Origin: Corylus avellana
Taxonomy: Eukaryota > Streptophyta > Magnoliopsida > Fagales > Betulaceae
DNA length: 64,000 bases
Assembly: GCF_901000735.1 (NCBI RefSeq)
Contig: NC_081542.1
Location: 33,843,243 to 33,907,242, forward strand
Reading direction: 5' to 3'
In this document: positions 34,328 through 45,610 of the stretch, piece after piece
Numbering within the stretch: the stretch's first letter is position 1
Layout: each line of letters begins with the position of its first letter
Made by a program: the position numbers and the translations under genes
The notes under the pieces: generated by a model
Told to the model about the DNA's origin: nothing
Database searches by the model: none
Seen by the model: the letters and a program-made list of their open reading frames with translations, nothing else

Positions 34328-35592
34328 TATTGTTACAAATATCTACCTAAATTAATAGGCAAATAATTGTATGTTTTACCCACAAGTGCGCGAGGTCAAC
34401 ATAGTAGTATAGAGTGCAAGTACGGGGTCATTCCCACGACGATTGCTAAATTTTATCTAGAATAAATTCCAAAAGTAAAATAAAACAAAGATTGGATTTG
34501 AGTTGATAATAATAAAAAAGGTAGGGCTTTGATATCCACTACTAATTATATTTAGATAATATATCAATATGCCAATATTTTAATCATGTTATGTATATCC
34601 AATGTTTGTCAACCTAAGGGCATGGGTGTATACTATAGCTCTTTTCTTTCTTAAAGGATTTAGCATGAGTGTATACTAAGTTGTTCTTTAAGAAAGCATA
34701 TATTCTGTGGAAATCGATAAACACATGAGGTCTAGGGCATGTGTGTATACTCCCGGTTCCCCATGTTGATTAACCCAAGAATCCGGTGTGAATTTCTTTT
34801 GTTACTTTTATTAAACCCAGGACTCGGTCATCCAAATTGATTTAACTAACTAGTCCATACCACATGCATATGTTGATCAGGCACACACATATGAGGAATT
34901 CATGAAAGTAGGAATTAATCAAGTTAAATACCACAACATGATCATCACAAAGGCGCCAATATTGAATATTAACTAAACATAACTAGGGCTTCAATCTAGC
35001 CCTACTAAATAAATTAGTTACACATAAGTTTGATGTTAAACATCTTCATAAAATAAGAAAAGAATAAACCCGAAACTTGAACTTGAAGAGCTCCAATTCT
35101 TCTCCTTGGAAATTGTGTGTTTTCCCACTTGATTGTTCTCAAGGTTTAGAGGTTTATTTATAGGCTTTTAGAAGTCCTTGTTACACTAGTAAACCTAGAA
35201 AATTCGTAGGGTTTTATTCCTATTACAAGTGGGAGTTGGAAAACCCTAATATGGAAGCACTAACAGTCTGGCCGCCTCTTGATGTGTCATCTGCGCACGG
35301 GTGCGCTCGATCGCAACCTGTGTGCTCCTCTTCTGTTGTACGCTCGATCGCACATGGCCGCTTCATGCTTTGTCTTTTCTGGTAGTGCGCTCGATCACAC
35401 TATCAGGGGCTCCAACTTTTCCCATTTTCTCTCTTTGAGCCTAAATCTTCCAGATTTACTTCCTTTTCTTCCAAAAGACTACAAAAAACAAGGAAAACAC
35501 ATAAAGGAACTAAAATGGCATGAATTAACTAAAAGTAAAGGATTAAAACATGTAAATTAGGGCTAAAAATATGAACATTTTAGCACTTAACA
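34328..35592 (-). mobile_element. S2: solo LTR of the G family (about 1265 bp)
   Basis: Same family as 6396-7731. The start is TATTGTTAC where the family has TGTTGTTTAC, so the terminal TG is mutated. The end is CACTTAACA. Flanks ATTCC (34323-34327) and TTTCC (35593-35597) differ at one base and are probably the TSD. One of the internal GTGTATACT motif copies is missing. Confidence 0.75.
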
Positions 35593-35771
35593 TTTCCCCT
35601 TTAGGGTCAACAGACTCTGGGACTTTAGCATTGTCAAGAGCGTCTGTCGGACCTTAGGACTTCGCAGCGTCATCATTGTTCGAGAGCTTGTTCTCTTCAC
35701 CCCTAGTGTTGGTTGAACTCAAAGATCCCTTCGGCATCAGCCATTTGCTCATGTCCGAGCTTTATGATTTG

Positions 35772-38247
35772 TTATAGAGCCTCGTCGTAAAAAGGAAGCT
35801 CGTCGACTTCCATAGTGTCGAGGTCTACAAAACAAGAAGGGTCTTTGGCCCAGGACCGGAAAGTCTCAAAGCCAACGGCGATCCCGTTCAGCCAAGCATT
35901 GTCACGAGTCCATGAGGCATGAGACAATTGCTTTTGGTAATTACAGTCTCGGTCGTCGGTTTCTTGCAGTTGAACTTCAACCTTCTTGAGCTTCCCCTTG
36001 TAGAATTTCCTTCTCTCCTCAGCCACCAACCAAGCCGAGCAAGCCTCATCAGCCTTCGCACTTTGGATATCCATCTCGGACTAGGCGTTTTTGAACTATC
36101 TCAAAACTTCAATGAGCCGCTCTTCAAGCTGATTTTGATCCTCCTTTATTATGGAGTTCTCTGACCATTTTTAGCCGAAGACCCTCCAGTTCAGCAGACA
36201 GTTCCGAGATCTTCTTATCTGCTGCAGCTTGAGCAGCTTCAGCCTCGGTTGTTTCATTTTGAATTAAAGATTACTGCTGACCGACAGCTAGCAGCTCCTT
36301 GTCGTGTTGAGAGATGACTCATCTCAGCCTTGTATTCTCATCTTCGAACTCAGACAGCTTTTGCTCCAACTCTGTGAGCTTAACTTTTAAGATGTTGGAC
36401 TCCTTAGCCATGTTATGCATAAATTTTCTGAAGTCGCAATACAGGAACAAAGACCTCATCATACTTTGAAACAAAGAGGAAAGTTAGAATACACAAAATA
36501 TTGCGAAACAGTTAAAAGAAAGCAGATAATTACGACAAACTAATAGTAGATGAATGACTTTGCCATGCCTTAGGTAGTATGATCATGCTTGCCAGCCAAT
36601 TGCTTGTGGGAGATCAGACACACCAAGGAAAAAAAAGGGATTCCCCGTGAGGTCACCCCCAAGTTTGGTAAGGGGATATCCAACCGACCATTCAACACCG
36701 GGGGGTTTCACCCTGGAATCACTTGAAGTGGTATCACCATGGCCCTCGGATGCCCAAGCATAGAGAGTAGTCAAAGCACGAGAACCATCTGGACCAGGTG
36801 CCTAAGAGCCAGCATCGGCCTGCACTTCATCGTGTGGCTCGGCAACCACAGGCCTGACCGACATTCGACATTGCCACAGGAGCCATAGCTTCAACCGCCC
36901 CTGTCTCACCAGCTGTAGGCTTAGGCCTCGCATCTTCGTTCCCTACCGAGCTGTCCGAGTCCATCTCCATCTCAACCTCCTCCAAGATACATTTGATGTT
37001 CGGACTTGAGTGGACTGGACTAATCGACTCTATAGCGATAATCCGTGTCAGGACAACAGTGGGTTTGGCTAGGGGAATCGCTGATAGTGGAACAACGGCG
37101 ATGGGCCACTAGTACACACTAGCCAGATGAATGACAGGCTTCGGGCCCCCTTCCTTCTGGCAGCAAGGAGTTGAGCAACCTTTAGTTTGCCCACCTCAAT
37201 AGGATCGTGAGAACCTGTTGGGATAGCCACCTTGGCTTTCTTGAGCAAGGGCTGCTCAGCTTCCTCAGGCTGATCAATGAGCTTCAAGGTAGGAGTTTTC
37301 AAGGGCTCACCTGCCGGGCGCTTGCCCTTATCCTTCTTCTTCCCCCGAGGAGAAGGACTGTGCATGACAGGTCTCCTCAAAGCCTATGTTGCCACACCCT
37401 TCATGGCAGGAACTGGCCTCTTCATGGTCTTGGACGCGACCCTTCATGGCAGTTGATTTTTGCGCGGCCTCGGGTACCACGTCTCTCGGTCTCTTCTTCT
37501 ATATATTGAGACCGATCCCAGGGGAGTATAAGAAATGATTCAGTTTGGTCGCTGTGACCAAAGTCCTGAACAATGTGGCACCTTCATGATTTCGGACCCA
37601 CATCATGACCTTATTTGTCCGAACATGCTCGTAGGTCAACACCGGCTCTATACCAGCCCCCTCTACAGGAATCCTGGTTTCCCGAGGCACTCTCGGGTTT
37701 CCTACCTTCTCCGAAGGTGAAAACTCCCATTGTCCCCGAGTGAAGAAGAATTTCGTCTTCCACCCTCGATTGCTGGTGTAAGTCTTTTTAAAATTTACTA
37801 ACTTCCCTCATTTGGCTTCGAAGTTGTAGAGCGAGTCCCTCTTGGGGTTCCTTGTGAACCTATACGTCGACAAGAATTCCCTAACGGTGAGGGAATTCTC
37901 TTCTCCTAGAACTGTTGGCCAAAGAACCACGCTGCTGAAGAAAGTCCTCCAAGCATTAGGGACAATCTGGTGAGGAGCCACGTTCAGACGACTCAGCAAT
38001 TCCCGTATGAGCCTCGGAAATGGGAGCCTAAGGCCTACAAGAAACATCGCTTTGTACAAGCATACTTCATGCTCGTCGATGCTCACTATAGCACCTTTTT
38101 GCTTGTCATCAAACCGAAGCTTCACAGTCTTCGGTATATAACAATCCAGTCTGACCCACCTCTCATCCTTTGATGTCAAGACGGCCTTCCACATAGCAGA
38201 GTAAGAACCTCCTCCGCGTTGGAATTTGATCCTTCTCCGTCACCCAT
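35772..38247 (-). pseudogene. T1 antisense gene relic (PF04195-like, coiled-coil tail)
   Basis: Reading leftward it parallels the T2 antisense gene. An ATG at 38247 (MGDGEGSNSNAEEV) shifts frame into 38194-37808, with LRFDDKQKGA, GLRLPFPRLIRELL, PHQIVPNAWRTFF and LTVREFLSTYR. Weaker pieces follow at 37690-37499, a Lys/Pro-rich part at 37380-37069, and coiled-coil debris at 36440-36130. The last exon-like piece (36074-35772) has SHASWTRDNAWLNGIAVGFETF, matching T2 SFASWARDYGW and ISGFETF. Multiple stops and shifts. The N-terminal domain resembles the Pfam 'putative gypsy type transposon' family (recalled, not searched). Function unknown. Confidence 0.75.
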
Positions 38248-38975
38248 AAGGAACAAGAACTCGGGATATAGTGACCGAGGGATACAGGGGTAACGACTGT
38301 GAATCAATAGATGGGTAATAGACAAACGAAGGTGATCAACCACTGGTTCGATGAATGGCAGCAACAGATCCAAATATTTGAGTATTGGACTGTCGGGATG
38401 GACGAACTGCTCACACGAAGGAAGACGAATGGTTCGATTGATTGAAACCCTAAAAAATACTACTCTCAAAAAGTAGTATTGAGGAAAGAAATTGGAATGG
38501 AAGCAAGCCAGTGGGAAGTAGGAAAAACTTGCAGAGCTTTAGCAAGCAACAATGGTATCTCAAGAAAAAGGTGAAAGTAGAAAATAAAAGAAATAGGGAG
38601 AAACCCCTTTTATAGTGTGTCTGAGAAGATGAAGGGGCATCGGTGCTTGAAACCCTAGACGACGCCTCGAAAACACGAACAATAAGTGTTGTAGTAGGCG
38701 TGTCTTATCACCTTCTAGATGATGACGTGTGGTAACCGAAAGTATGACCATACCGACACCGACACGTGGATGCGTACGTAACCATGCAAATCGACAAGCA
38801 AGTGAATCGACTAATCCTCGGTCAGATCAACCGTCTCGGCAAAAATCAGAGGGAAAAATCATGCCAAAATTTGAAGTCCAAAATTCAAATTTCCCACCTC
38901 GGACACCTTGGACATGTCACTTTTGAAGACCGATCCATTTCTGAAGGACACGAAATTTCCATAGTCATCCAGACT

Positions 38976-38993
38976 AAGAAATTGGGGGGTAAC
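38976..38993 (+). promoter_or_regulatory. T1 polypurine tract
   Basis: AAGAAATTGGGGGGTAAC abuts the 3' LTR, as GGAAATTGGGGGGTAAC does in T2. Confidence 0.75.
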
Positions 38994-39780
38994 TGTTGGG
39001 TCATGGATCAACTTCATAAGGCCCAACGGATCCCAAACTCGATGTCAGCAAGTTCACCAACCCGAGAAGGCCTTAGACAGCTTAGCCCGATGAGGTCTTG
39101 GACGCCCAGTCCGAGGCTCAACTTATGGGCCAAAATAGTTAAGAGCCGAGGGGTAGGTCGGTCATTTCGCAATAAGGATATATCTATATTCAATTTAAAT
39201 CAGTTGATCCCATCCCACATTTGAAAAAGCTATCTACAACAAAGACCAGTTATCAACATATCCGCTATCCCTAGACAAATGGGATGGGCTATCATTCAAA
39301 TTCAAAAGGTTATCTACCCTCATTAGGATGCATGTTAGCTATCGGCGCCTAAGCCGTACACGTCAGACTGAGGACTACTCGGTCATCCTCATCCAACGTC
39401 AATCGGAAGCCATATCCCTTATTCTGCGATCTTAGGCTACTAAGACCGTGGAGTTGCTAACAAACCCTATCCTTCTCAAATAACTGCACAACAGATATTG
39501 AGGGATAAGGGATCCGAGACGTACAGGGAATCAAACTCCATTTCATGCCTATAAAATGCAAGTCACTTTTCAATGCCAAGGTAATCGCAACTCTTGCTCC
39601 CTAGCTTTCTTGTTGCTTGTACACTATCAGATTATTGACTTAGGCATCGGAGTATTCCCGCTGGAACACCATCGAGAATCCTATTGTTTGCTCTTGTGTG
39701 AAGGCCCGACGCATCCTCGGACACTGTGACAACACCCGGAAAGTGTGCCACGTCACTCCTCAGAAAACTGTGCTTCAACA
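38994..39780 (+). repeat. T1 3' LTR (787 bp)
   Basis: Starts TGTTGGGTCATGG after the PPT and ends AAAACTGTGCTTCAACA, parallel to the T2 end AAAACTGTCTCAACA. It contains TATAAAATGCAAG (39549-39561) and a GACTTAGGCATCGGAG phrase shared with the T2 LTR. Its partner and TSD are off-window, so the right edge rests on similarity to T2. Confidence 0.78.
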
Positions 39781-40264
39781 AATTCTATCATTTCCGCAAT
39801 TTATAATATATATATATATATAATCTTTTCCACAATTTATACGCTTTTACGGAAAGACCAACCCAATAATGTAAACGAACACTATGTTTAACTCCCTTTC
39901 TTTCACTCCACTTTGGAGTGGAGGACCCTCTTATTTTTTCTCTTAAAATATAAATTCATTAATGATTATATTTATTATTTTTTGTTAGTTTAAATTTTTG
40001 AATTAACTAGTAATTTAAAATAGTATTAGAGTAAAATGCAATGTTGCACAATACCACATTGTGAACCCTATTGACGACGTGGCACTGTTTAAATGGCATG
40101 GCCCATAGAGGCCACATCGTTTGCACAGTGAAACAACATCGCCCGTGTGGGGGCCGAGACGTCGTTTCAACAGTAGAACGACACCTCTTCCAAAGAAGGA
40201 CATTGATTAAAGTCCTTTTTTTAGTGACCCACTATTTACACGTTACAAAATGAGGGATGACTCT
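39781..40264. other. Intergenic, low-copy
   Basis: AT-rich. Holds a (TA)n microsatellite at about 39808-39822. A GC-richer part (40060-40190) contains partly self-complementary phrases, but I could not define element ends. No gene supported. Confidence 0.5.
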
Positions 40265-40353
40265 ATACAACTAAGTTGGTGTGGAGTACTCAAAAATCAT
40301 TGAAAAATGGCCATAAATCCAATTTATAGGCACTCCACATTAACCCGGTTGTA
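40265..40353. repeat. 89-bp imperfect inverted repeat, MITE-like
   Basis: The left arm TACAACTAAGTTGGTGTGGA pairs imperfectly with the right end, whose reverse complement is TACAACCGGGTTAATGTGGA. If TA is the target duplication, this would fit a Mariner-type MITE. It lies 11 bp left of the next element. Confidence 0.5.
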
Positions 40354-40355
40354 CA

Positions 40356-41080
40356 AAAATTGTAGGGTAAAGTTCACATATCCCCTCAAATTTCCACCCA
40401 ATTGACAATGTCCTCCAAAACCTTCAATTGTGACAATGTCCATCATAAACTACCAAAATATTGTCAATGTTCCTCGGGGCTACATAAAGATAAAAATGGC
40501 CCTATAAATTTCAAAATAAGACAAAAATACCCCTATAAATTCAAAAAAAAATTAATTAAATTAAAAAAATACAAAAATTTTAATTTAAAAAAATGATTTT
40601 TTTAATTTTATTTTATTTGAAAACGAAATTGTTTTATTTTTATTTTTTAAAACGAAATTTTTTTTAGTTTTTTTATTATAAAAAACGATTGTTTTTTTTT
40701 TAAAAAAAATGAAATTTTTTATTTTTTAAACGAAAATTTTTAATTTTTTAAAAAGGAAATTTTTATTTTAAAAAATTATTAAAAAAAGGAAAATTTTCAA
40801 TTATTATAAAAGAAATCGAATATTTTTTTTAAAAAAAATTTCTTATAAAAAGGATTTTTTTTTTTTTTTTAATTTTTAAATTTGGGCACCCCTTGTGTTA
40901 TATATTTTATTTTTTTAGTTTTAGGTTTTTTCTAGAAGTTTTAGTATTTTTTGTTTTTATTTTACTAAGGGTTGTTTCGTCATTGGGGGGAACATTGACA
41001 ATGTTTAATAGTTTTGGGGGGACACAATCAATTGAGTGGTAGTTTGATATAGGGGTATGTTGACTTTACCTAAAATTATA
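40356..41080. mobile_element. Mutator-like MITE (707 bp) with 9-bp TSD
   Basis: The element (40365-41071) begins GGGTAAAGTTCACATA and ends TGTTGACTTTACCT. The inverted arms extend about 80 bp and include CAATTGACAATGTCC-type repeats. Flanks AAAATTGTA (40356-40364) and AAAATTATA (41072-41080) differ at one of nine bases. The core is A/T-rich with repeated AACGAAATTTTT. No coding capacity. Confidence 0.75.
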
Positions 41081-41290
41081 TAAGAGTTGATTTTAATTTT
41101 TAGGTTTACTCTAAATTTAGTAAAGAGTTCTGAATTTGAATTTAGATTGGTATCAGAGTAAAAGTTCTGAATCCGAATTTTGACTTCACGATATACCTTT
41201 CATTTTAATTAAGTACTCTATATCTTGGTTGTTGAGTTGTGTTATAATATTGATTAAAATCATTATTTTTTTAATATTTTTTCTATGCTT

Positions 41291-41372
41291 ATCAATCAAG
41301 GATCTGGCTTTTGGGCTACTGCATGGTGCGGTAGTTTTGCACTACCGCACCTTAACCAGATCCATCAATCAA
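41291..41372. mobile_element. 64-bp hairpin element with perfect 9-bp TSD
   Basis: The element is 41300-41363. Its ends GGATCTGG and CCAGATCC are perfect inverted repeats. Inner arms GGTGCGGTAG and CTACCGCACC flank a TTTTGCA loop. The perfect direct repeat ATCAATCAA lies at 41291-41299 and 41364-41372. A 9-bp duplication suggests mobilisation by a Mutator-like transposase. It lies 464 bp beyond the stop codon of the protease gene. Confidence 0.75.
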
Positions 41373-41827
41373 TTAGCTGTTGAAGGCTTGCCCACCCCAT
41401 CCCCACCCCACCCCTTTTTTTGTCAAATAATACTAAAGCCACATTTTTTTCATAATTATCCACACTATTATTAATGTGGGATCTTCGTAGGATAAAAACA
41501 AAAACGTTGTTTCCAGCGTTACTCTGATTTTATGCACTGTTTGAATAGGATGACCTATAATTTCATGGATCAATGAAAGAAAATACAGCTTTTTAATTGT
41601 GCTGTTCCAGTTCAATTGGTTTCTCTGTTGCACAAAAATGAGATTACATCCACCTTATTTTCTTGGTCAATACAAAGCCATACAACCAAGAACAACTCAC
41701 AATCAAGAGAAATCAAAAATACATCATCATGCCTAGAAACTAACTACCATGCCTCTTTAATTATTGTGTGGGCCAAAAAGCACCATTAAAAAACAGCAAG
41801 AGCCACCTGCAAAAAGAAGCATTAGGA
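41373..41827. other. Region downstream of the protease gene, including its 3' UTR
   Basis: Lies 3' of the minus-strand gene. No element or ORF is supported. An AATAAT-like signal occurs on the minus strand near 41765, but I cannot fix the polyadenylation site. Confidence 0.4.
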
Positions 41828-43264
41828 TTATATTTTGTGAAGCCCTTGATCAGCTGCAGCTAAAGCACAGTCCCTAGGCTGGAAGCCAACTCTCCCTTTC
41901 TCCAAGTCATACACAACCTCCACATTCTGCTGTTGGAAGCTTCCAAACACCCCAGCTGGCCCGTAATCTCCATCATTCATGCTTTGGATCAACAGGCATT
42001 TCACTACCGTGGAGTTACTTGGTGCTCCCATGGCATAGAAGTGATTTCCTCGCGGCAAAACAAGGCTCACATTGTTCAGGAAATGGAAAGTTATTGAAGG
42101 AAGGAGATCATCCATGAAATTGTTATTTGTGCATGGCACTTTATAACAAAGATCAAATCCTGTTCTCATCTCCATTTCCGTGGCTCTGGGATAGCTTATC
42201 TCTGACTGCAGAACTGAAAGGAGTTGTGAATACAATGGCTCAGGAAGGTGAGAATAAGTGGTTCCAGAATCTATCAGCATTCCCCCATTACTTTTCCAAT
42301 CAATTTCCCTTAAGTTTTGGGGCACCTTGATTGCACTGGCATTGCCTACAGATATCTCCTCTAGGCCAATATAGTAGAAATTAGGGTACATAGGGCTCTT
42401 CAACATTGGAGTGAATTGCAAGTAATCTTTAGATGATATTGCAACATCTCCTATAACTAAAGGGCTTGATATATTAGGGTTATTTGCAAACTTGAAGGCC
42501 AAGAAACAGTGAGAGAAGCCCTTTTGTAAAAATCCTAGTTGTGAAGGGAGAGAAAGTCCTCCCTTTCCAAACCCTGCAATCCCAATAGGTTCTTTATATG
42601 TAGACCCAACACACCCAAAACAAAATTTTGGAATTTCCCTTGTGACACCAGGGCTATTTCCATGAACAGTAAGGGTATCCCTTGTTAGTGCCCCAGTGAC
42701 TACCCCTCCAGCCCCATACGTGTAAGCAAAAGAAGGGCATGGTCTGGAGCATGTGGTTTTCAGAAGGGTAGCCAATGAGCATCCAGCCATTGTACACGTG
42801 TCAAAAGAATTTTCTGAGCTATGGATGTCAATACAGAAGGAGCTACCACAAAGATCCCTACCTGATGAAGAAGATGAAGAGGGAGAGAATGCATTGGCTG
42901 CTGTCAGCTTATTGTTCCTATACTCATCACAACCGATGCAATCAAACGACAGATTCCCACAGGGAACCCATGTAAGGTCGCTTCCAGTATCCATGTATGC
43001 TTGAATTGCTTGAGGAGGTGTCCCAAAATTAAGAGATATTAAATACCCATCTCTCACCTCCCTCAAAGGCTCCATCATGTCTGAAGCTTCTGACGGCCTT
43101 TTTGATGACTTCCTTGAGGGTTTTGGAGAAGGAAGAGAAGTACTAGAATGTTTCATACCAAGAACCACCGAGTTAAAGCTGCTTGGTCTTGCTAGTGTTT
43201 GGTTGGAATTCAACATTGCCGTGAGCAGCAGAAGGAAGAGGAGAAAGGTGGGAATTGTGACCAT
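41828..43264 (-). CDS. Secreted TAXi-type aspartic protease (family A1, plant)
   Basis: Intact intronless gene of 478 aa, the only clear host gene. Residues 1-25 form a signal peptide (FLLFLLLLTAML). The propeptide is Ser/Lys/Pro-rich to about residue 70. The TAXi N lobe has the first catalytic motif DTGS at 92-95 with WVPC after it, a Cys-rich nepenthesin-type insert (Cys 102-176) and flap-region YTYGAGG at 182-188. The C lobe has the second motif DSGT at 332-335 and ends near VGFQPRDCALA. Both catalytic Asp are present. Such enzymes cleave proteins in the apoplast, wall or vacuole at acid pH. It resembles Arabidopsis 'probable aspartyl protease' proteins such as At4g16563 (from memory, unsure). 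The ATG at 43264 gives the signal peptide directly. Confidence 0.93.
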   Translation of the reverse strand: MVTIPTFLLFLLLLTAMLNSNQTLARPSSFNSVVLGMKHSSTSLPSPKPSRKSSKRPSEASDMMEPLREVRDGYLISLNFGTPPQAIQAYMDTGSDLTWVPCGNLSFDCIGCDEYRNNKLTAANAFSPSSSSSSGRDLCGSSFCIDIHSSENSFDTCTMAGCSLATLLKTTCSRPCPSFAYTYGAGGVVTGALTRDTLTVHGNSPGVTREIPKFCFGCVGSTYKEPIGIAGFGKGGLSLPSQLGFLQKGFSHCFLAFKFANNPNISSPLVIGDVAISSKDYLQFTPMLKSPMYPNFYYIGLEEISVGNASAIKVPQNLREIDWKSNGGMLIDSGTTYSHLPEPLYSQLLSVLQSEISYPRATEMEMRTGFDLCYKVPCTNNNFMDDLLPSITFHFLNNVSLVLPRGNHFYAMGAPSNSTVVKCLLIQSMNDGDYGPAGVFGSFQQQNVEVVYDLEKGRVGFQPRDCALAAADQGLHKI

Positions 43265-43333
43265 TTTTTGCTCTTTTCTGTGTGTAAATATGTGTTGAGA
43301 TGGGATGGATATATAGGGTTTCTTAGCAGTACA

Positions 43334-43341
43334 TATTTATA
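43334..43341 (-). promoter_or_regulatory. Putative TATA box of the protease gene
   Basis: Minus strand TATAAATA, 70 bp upstream of the ATG. A second AT-rich CTATATATCC lies about 20-30 bp closer and is less canonical. Start site inferred to lie about 30 bp downstream of the box. Confidence 0.6.
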
Positions 43342-44428
43342 GGAGGGGTTTGATAAAGAGCTGAAATTAGGGTTTTGTTATGTGGTGAGATGAGAGGTAA
43401 GAGAGGTTGCATTGGATGAGAAAGAAGAGGGTTTCTGTGCATGTGTTGTGTGCACATGCGCATGAAAAAAGAAAAAGAAGCAAATTTGTGTGCATGAATA
43501 TATATATATATTTCTCAGAGATGAAAGGGTACGTACGTGGCAATTAGCTAGCGGCATTCGCTGGAGTTGGCATGCTTTTTATTTTATGGTTTATTAATTA
43601 CGTACTATTAATATTTTTATTTAAGCAGGATTGAGGAAAGTGAAGAGGATCCCATGTTTCAGCATCATACAAAGGACATGGTGTGGAATCTTATGACTCA
43701 AGAAACACACAAGAGTACGATTGCGGCAGAGAGTAGTGGAGGGCACCTGCGATTAAGTTAAAATGTACTATCAGCAGATATGTTAACTGTCACTTTTAGC
43801 TAGCTGTTCGTCAACAGTTCATGCTGGGGAGAAAAAGCTAAATAAGTACTAATTTACAAAATTTAGAATAGATAATATTGTAGAAGAACAACGAAATTTG
43901 AAGATTAAAACTCTAAACTCTAAAGATTGAAGATCAAAAAGTGATGATGCTAACATACTCAAGATAATGAAAAAGAAAAAGAAAGGGCTACAAAACTATA
44001 TATATGGGGATGGAATTCCCAACTATATATATATATAGTTTGATTTCTATGAATAATTTATTAAGAATCTTTGTAAGACTCACTTGTTTAATCATTTTGC
44101 TTGCTCTTAGTTTTAGTGTAAAATATTTATTCAAAACATTTTTCGGAATAATTGCAATTTTCGTTGCATGATTACAACCCTGAGTTTTAAAAACATTTTC
44201 TGACGTTTGACTTGTAAGAAAAATCTTCAAATATTTTTTATATTTTCACGTAGTTTGAAGAGTTGCAAGGAAGAGAGAGAGATATTGGCAAAGAAGAGCT
44301 ATGGAAGAAGCAAATGTGTAAGAATAGAAGACCTATGTGAGTGAGATTGAAGTACAATACAATTTTCTGTATACATTACTTGCAATATGGAAAGTCAATT
44401 GTGAGAGGGCTCTTATGGGCTTCACATG
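43342..44428. other. Promoter-side intergenic region of the protease gene
   Basis: No ORF supported. (TA)n microsatellites occur at about 43499-43510 and 44024-44037. The latter forms a palindrome, AACTATATATATATATAGTT. Otherwise unremarkable AT-rich DNA. Confidence 0.45.
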
Positions 44429-45299
44429 CTTGGGAATAAGGGTGGGCAAATTAACCGTTACCGTTTAACCGGCCGTCTACCGGCTTCGACCGAACCGATA
44501 TAAACTGTAGCCGATATGCCGATATCCTTATCGGTTAAAAAAAGTATACCGGAATTCGGTCCGGTCCGGTTAAGCGGTTCTTATCGGTTAACCGGTTAAC
44601 CGATAAGAAACCGGATTTTTTTTTTTTTTTTTTTTTATAATGGTGTTGCCCATGACTTATTTTCCTTTTGCTAAGTGACTTTAATTAGTTAATACTTTGT
44701 TTATTATTCATTAATGAATTTTATTTTAATTTGGGTTTGGGTAGGTTTGATGTTTTTTTTTTAAGTGATGGCATTTGATGAGATTTCTTTGTCTTTGGTA
44801 AAAGCATTTTTCATTAACTAGTTTTGCTAATCTAATTAGCATTCATTGTGTTAATTAGTCCATTTGCTTTGGAAAAATGTATTTTATAATATTAAAAAAA
44901 AAAAAAAAAAAAAAGTTGAAGTGGATCAATATAAAAAAGCTTCAATTTTTAGCCCAAAAAACAAATATTTGGGTCCCAACAAAAAGTATTTGGTCCTAAA
45001 ACAACTTATTTTTAATAAATTATTTTAGCCCAACAAAAAGTATTTGGGCTCTCAAAAGTCAAAAAAACTCATTTTTGGTTTTTGGCCCAACAAAATAAAT
45101 CAATATAAAGCTCTCGGTTAAATCGGTTAACCGGTTTAACCGGACCGTTTAACCGTGTACCGTTTTAACCGAAATTATCGGTTAAAATTCTTATTGGTTC
45201 GGTATCGGTTAATAAACCGTTTAACCGAAAATTATCGGTTAATAACCGATAAGGTCCTTAACCGGACCGTTTTGACCGATACCCAGGCCTACTTGGGAA
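44429..45299. mobile_element. hAT-type non-autonomous element (855 bp), TSD CTTGGGAA
   Basis: The element (44437-45291) begins TAAGGGTGGGCAAATT and ends GATACCCAGGCCTA. The ends are imperfect inverted repeats of about 12 bp. CTTGGGAA is perfectly repeated at 44429-44436 and 45292-45299, an 8-bp duplication as made by hAT transposases. Both subterminal zones (44455-44610 and 45110-45275) are packed with TTAACCGGTTAACCG-like motifs, probable transposase binding sites. The core is poly-T/A. No transposase ORF. Confidence 0.85.
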
Positions 45300-45605
45300 A
45301 GTGTTCAGGCAGGTAAGCCTCATAAGGGGCCCTCTTACAATTGTGCTTGGGATTGTGGGAGAATGGCGAAAAATGGTTTACATAGAAAAGAAGCGTAAAC
45401 CATTGTATGCCTTATGAAGATTATTTTCCTTGTTTAATTGAAAACTTTTTTAAGTTAATCAATATTTTATGTTGCTCCTAATACTCAAAAATAGAAAAAA
45501 CCTTTTTTTTTTTATAGCGAAACAAACTGAGCCTTAATTTCATTACAAGTTCTTGATAGTTTGACACCCTGCAACTCAAAAGGGCAAGCCACAATTGTCC
45601 TTATA
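45300..45605. other. Intergenic between hAT element and T2
   Basis: Low-copy AT-rich DNA, with nothing recognised. Its right end continues at 58393 if T2 is removed. Confidence 0.45.
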
Positions 45606-45610
45606 CAATG

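Larger units (their letters stand above)
2529..39780 (+). mobile_element. T1: Tat-lineage Ty3/gypsy element, 5' part off-window, heavily nested
   Basis: T1 is recovered in pieces: pol at 2529-5975, 3' non-coding at 5976-6395, the same 3' region continuing at 33746-34327, antisense gene relic at 35772-38247, PPT and 3' LTR at 38976-39780. The Tat assignment rests on the second, archaeal-type RNase H after RT/RNase H, on close match to T2 along the whole length, and on the antisense gene after pol. A1, G (with H and P inside) and solo LTR S2 are later insertions. Its 5' LTR and gag lie left of position 1. Confidence 0.85.

Noticed and set aside
41300..41363. Hairpin as a transcription terminator
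   Set aside because: The perfect 9-bp flanking direct repeats fit a transposon insertion, and eukaryotic genes do not use such terminators.
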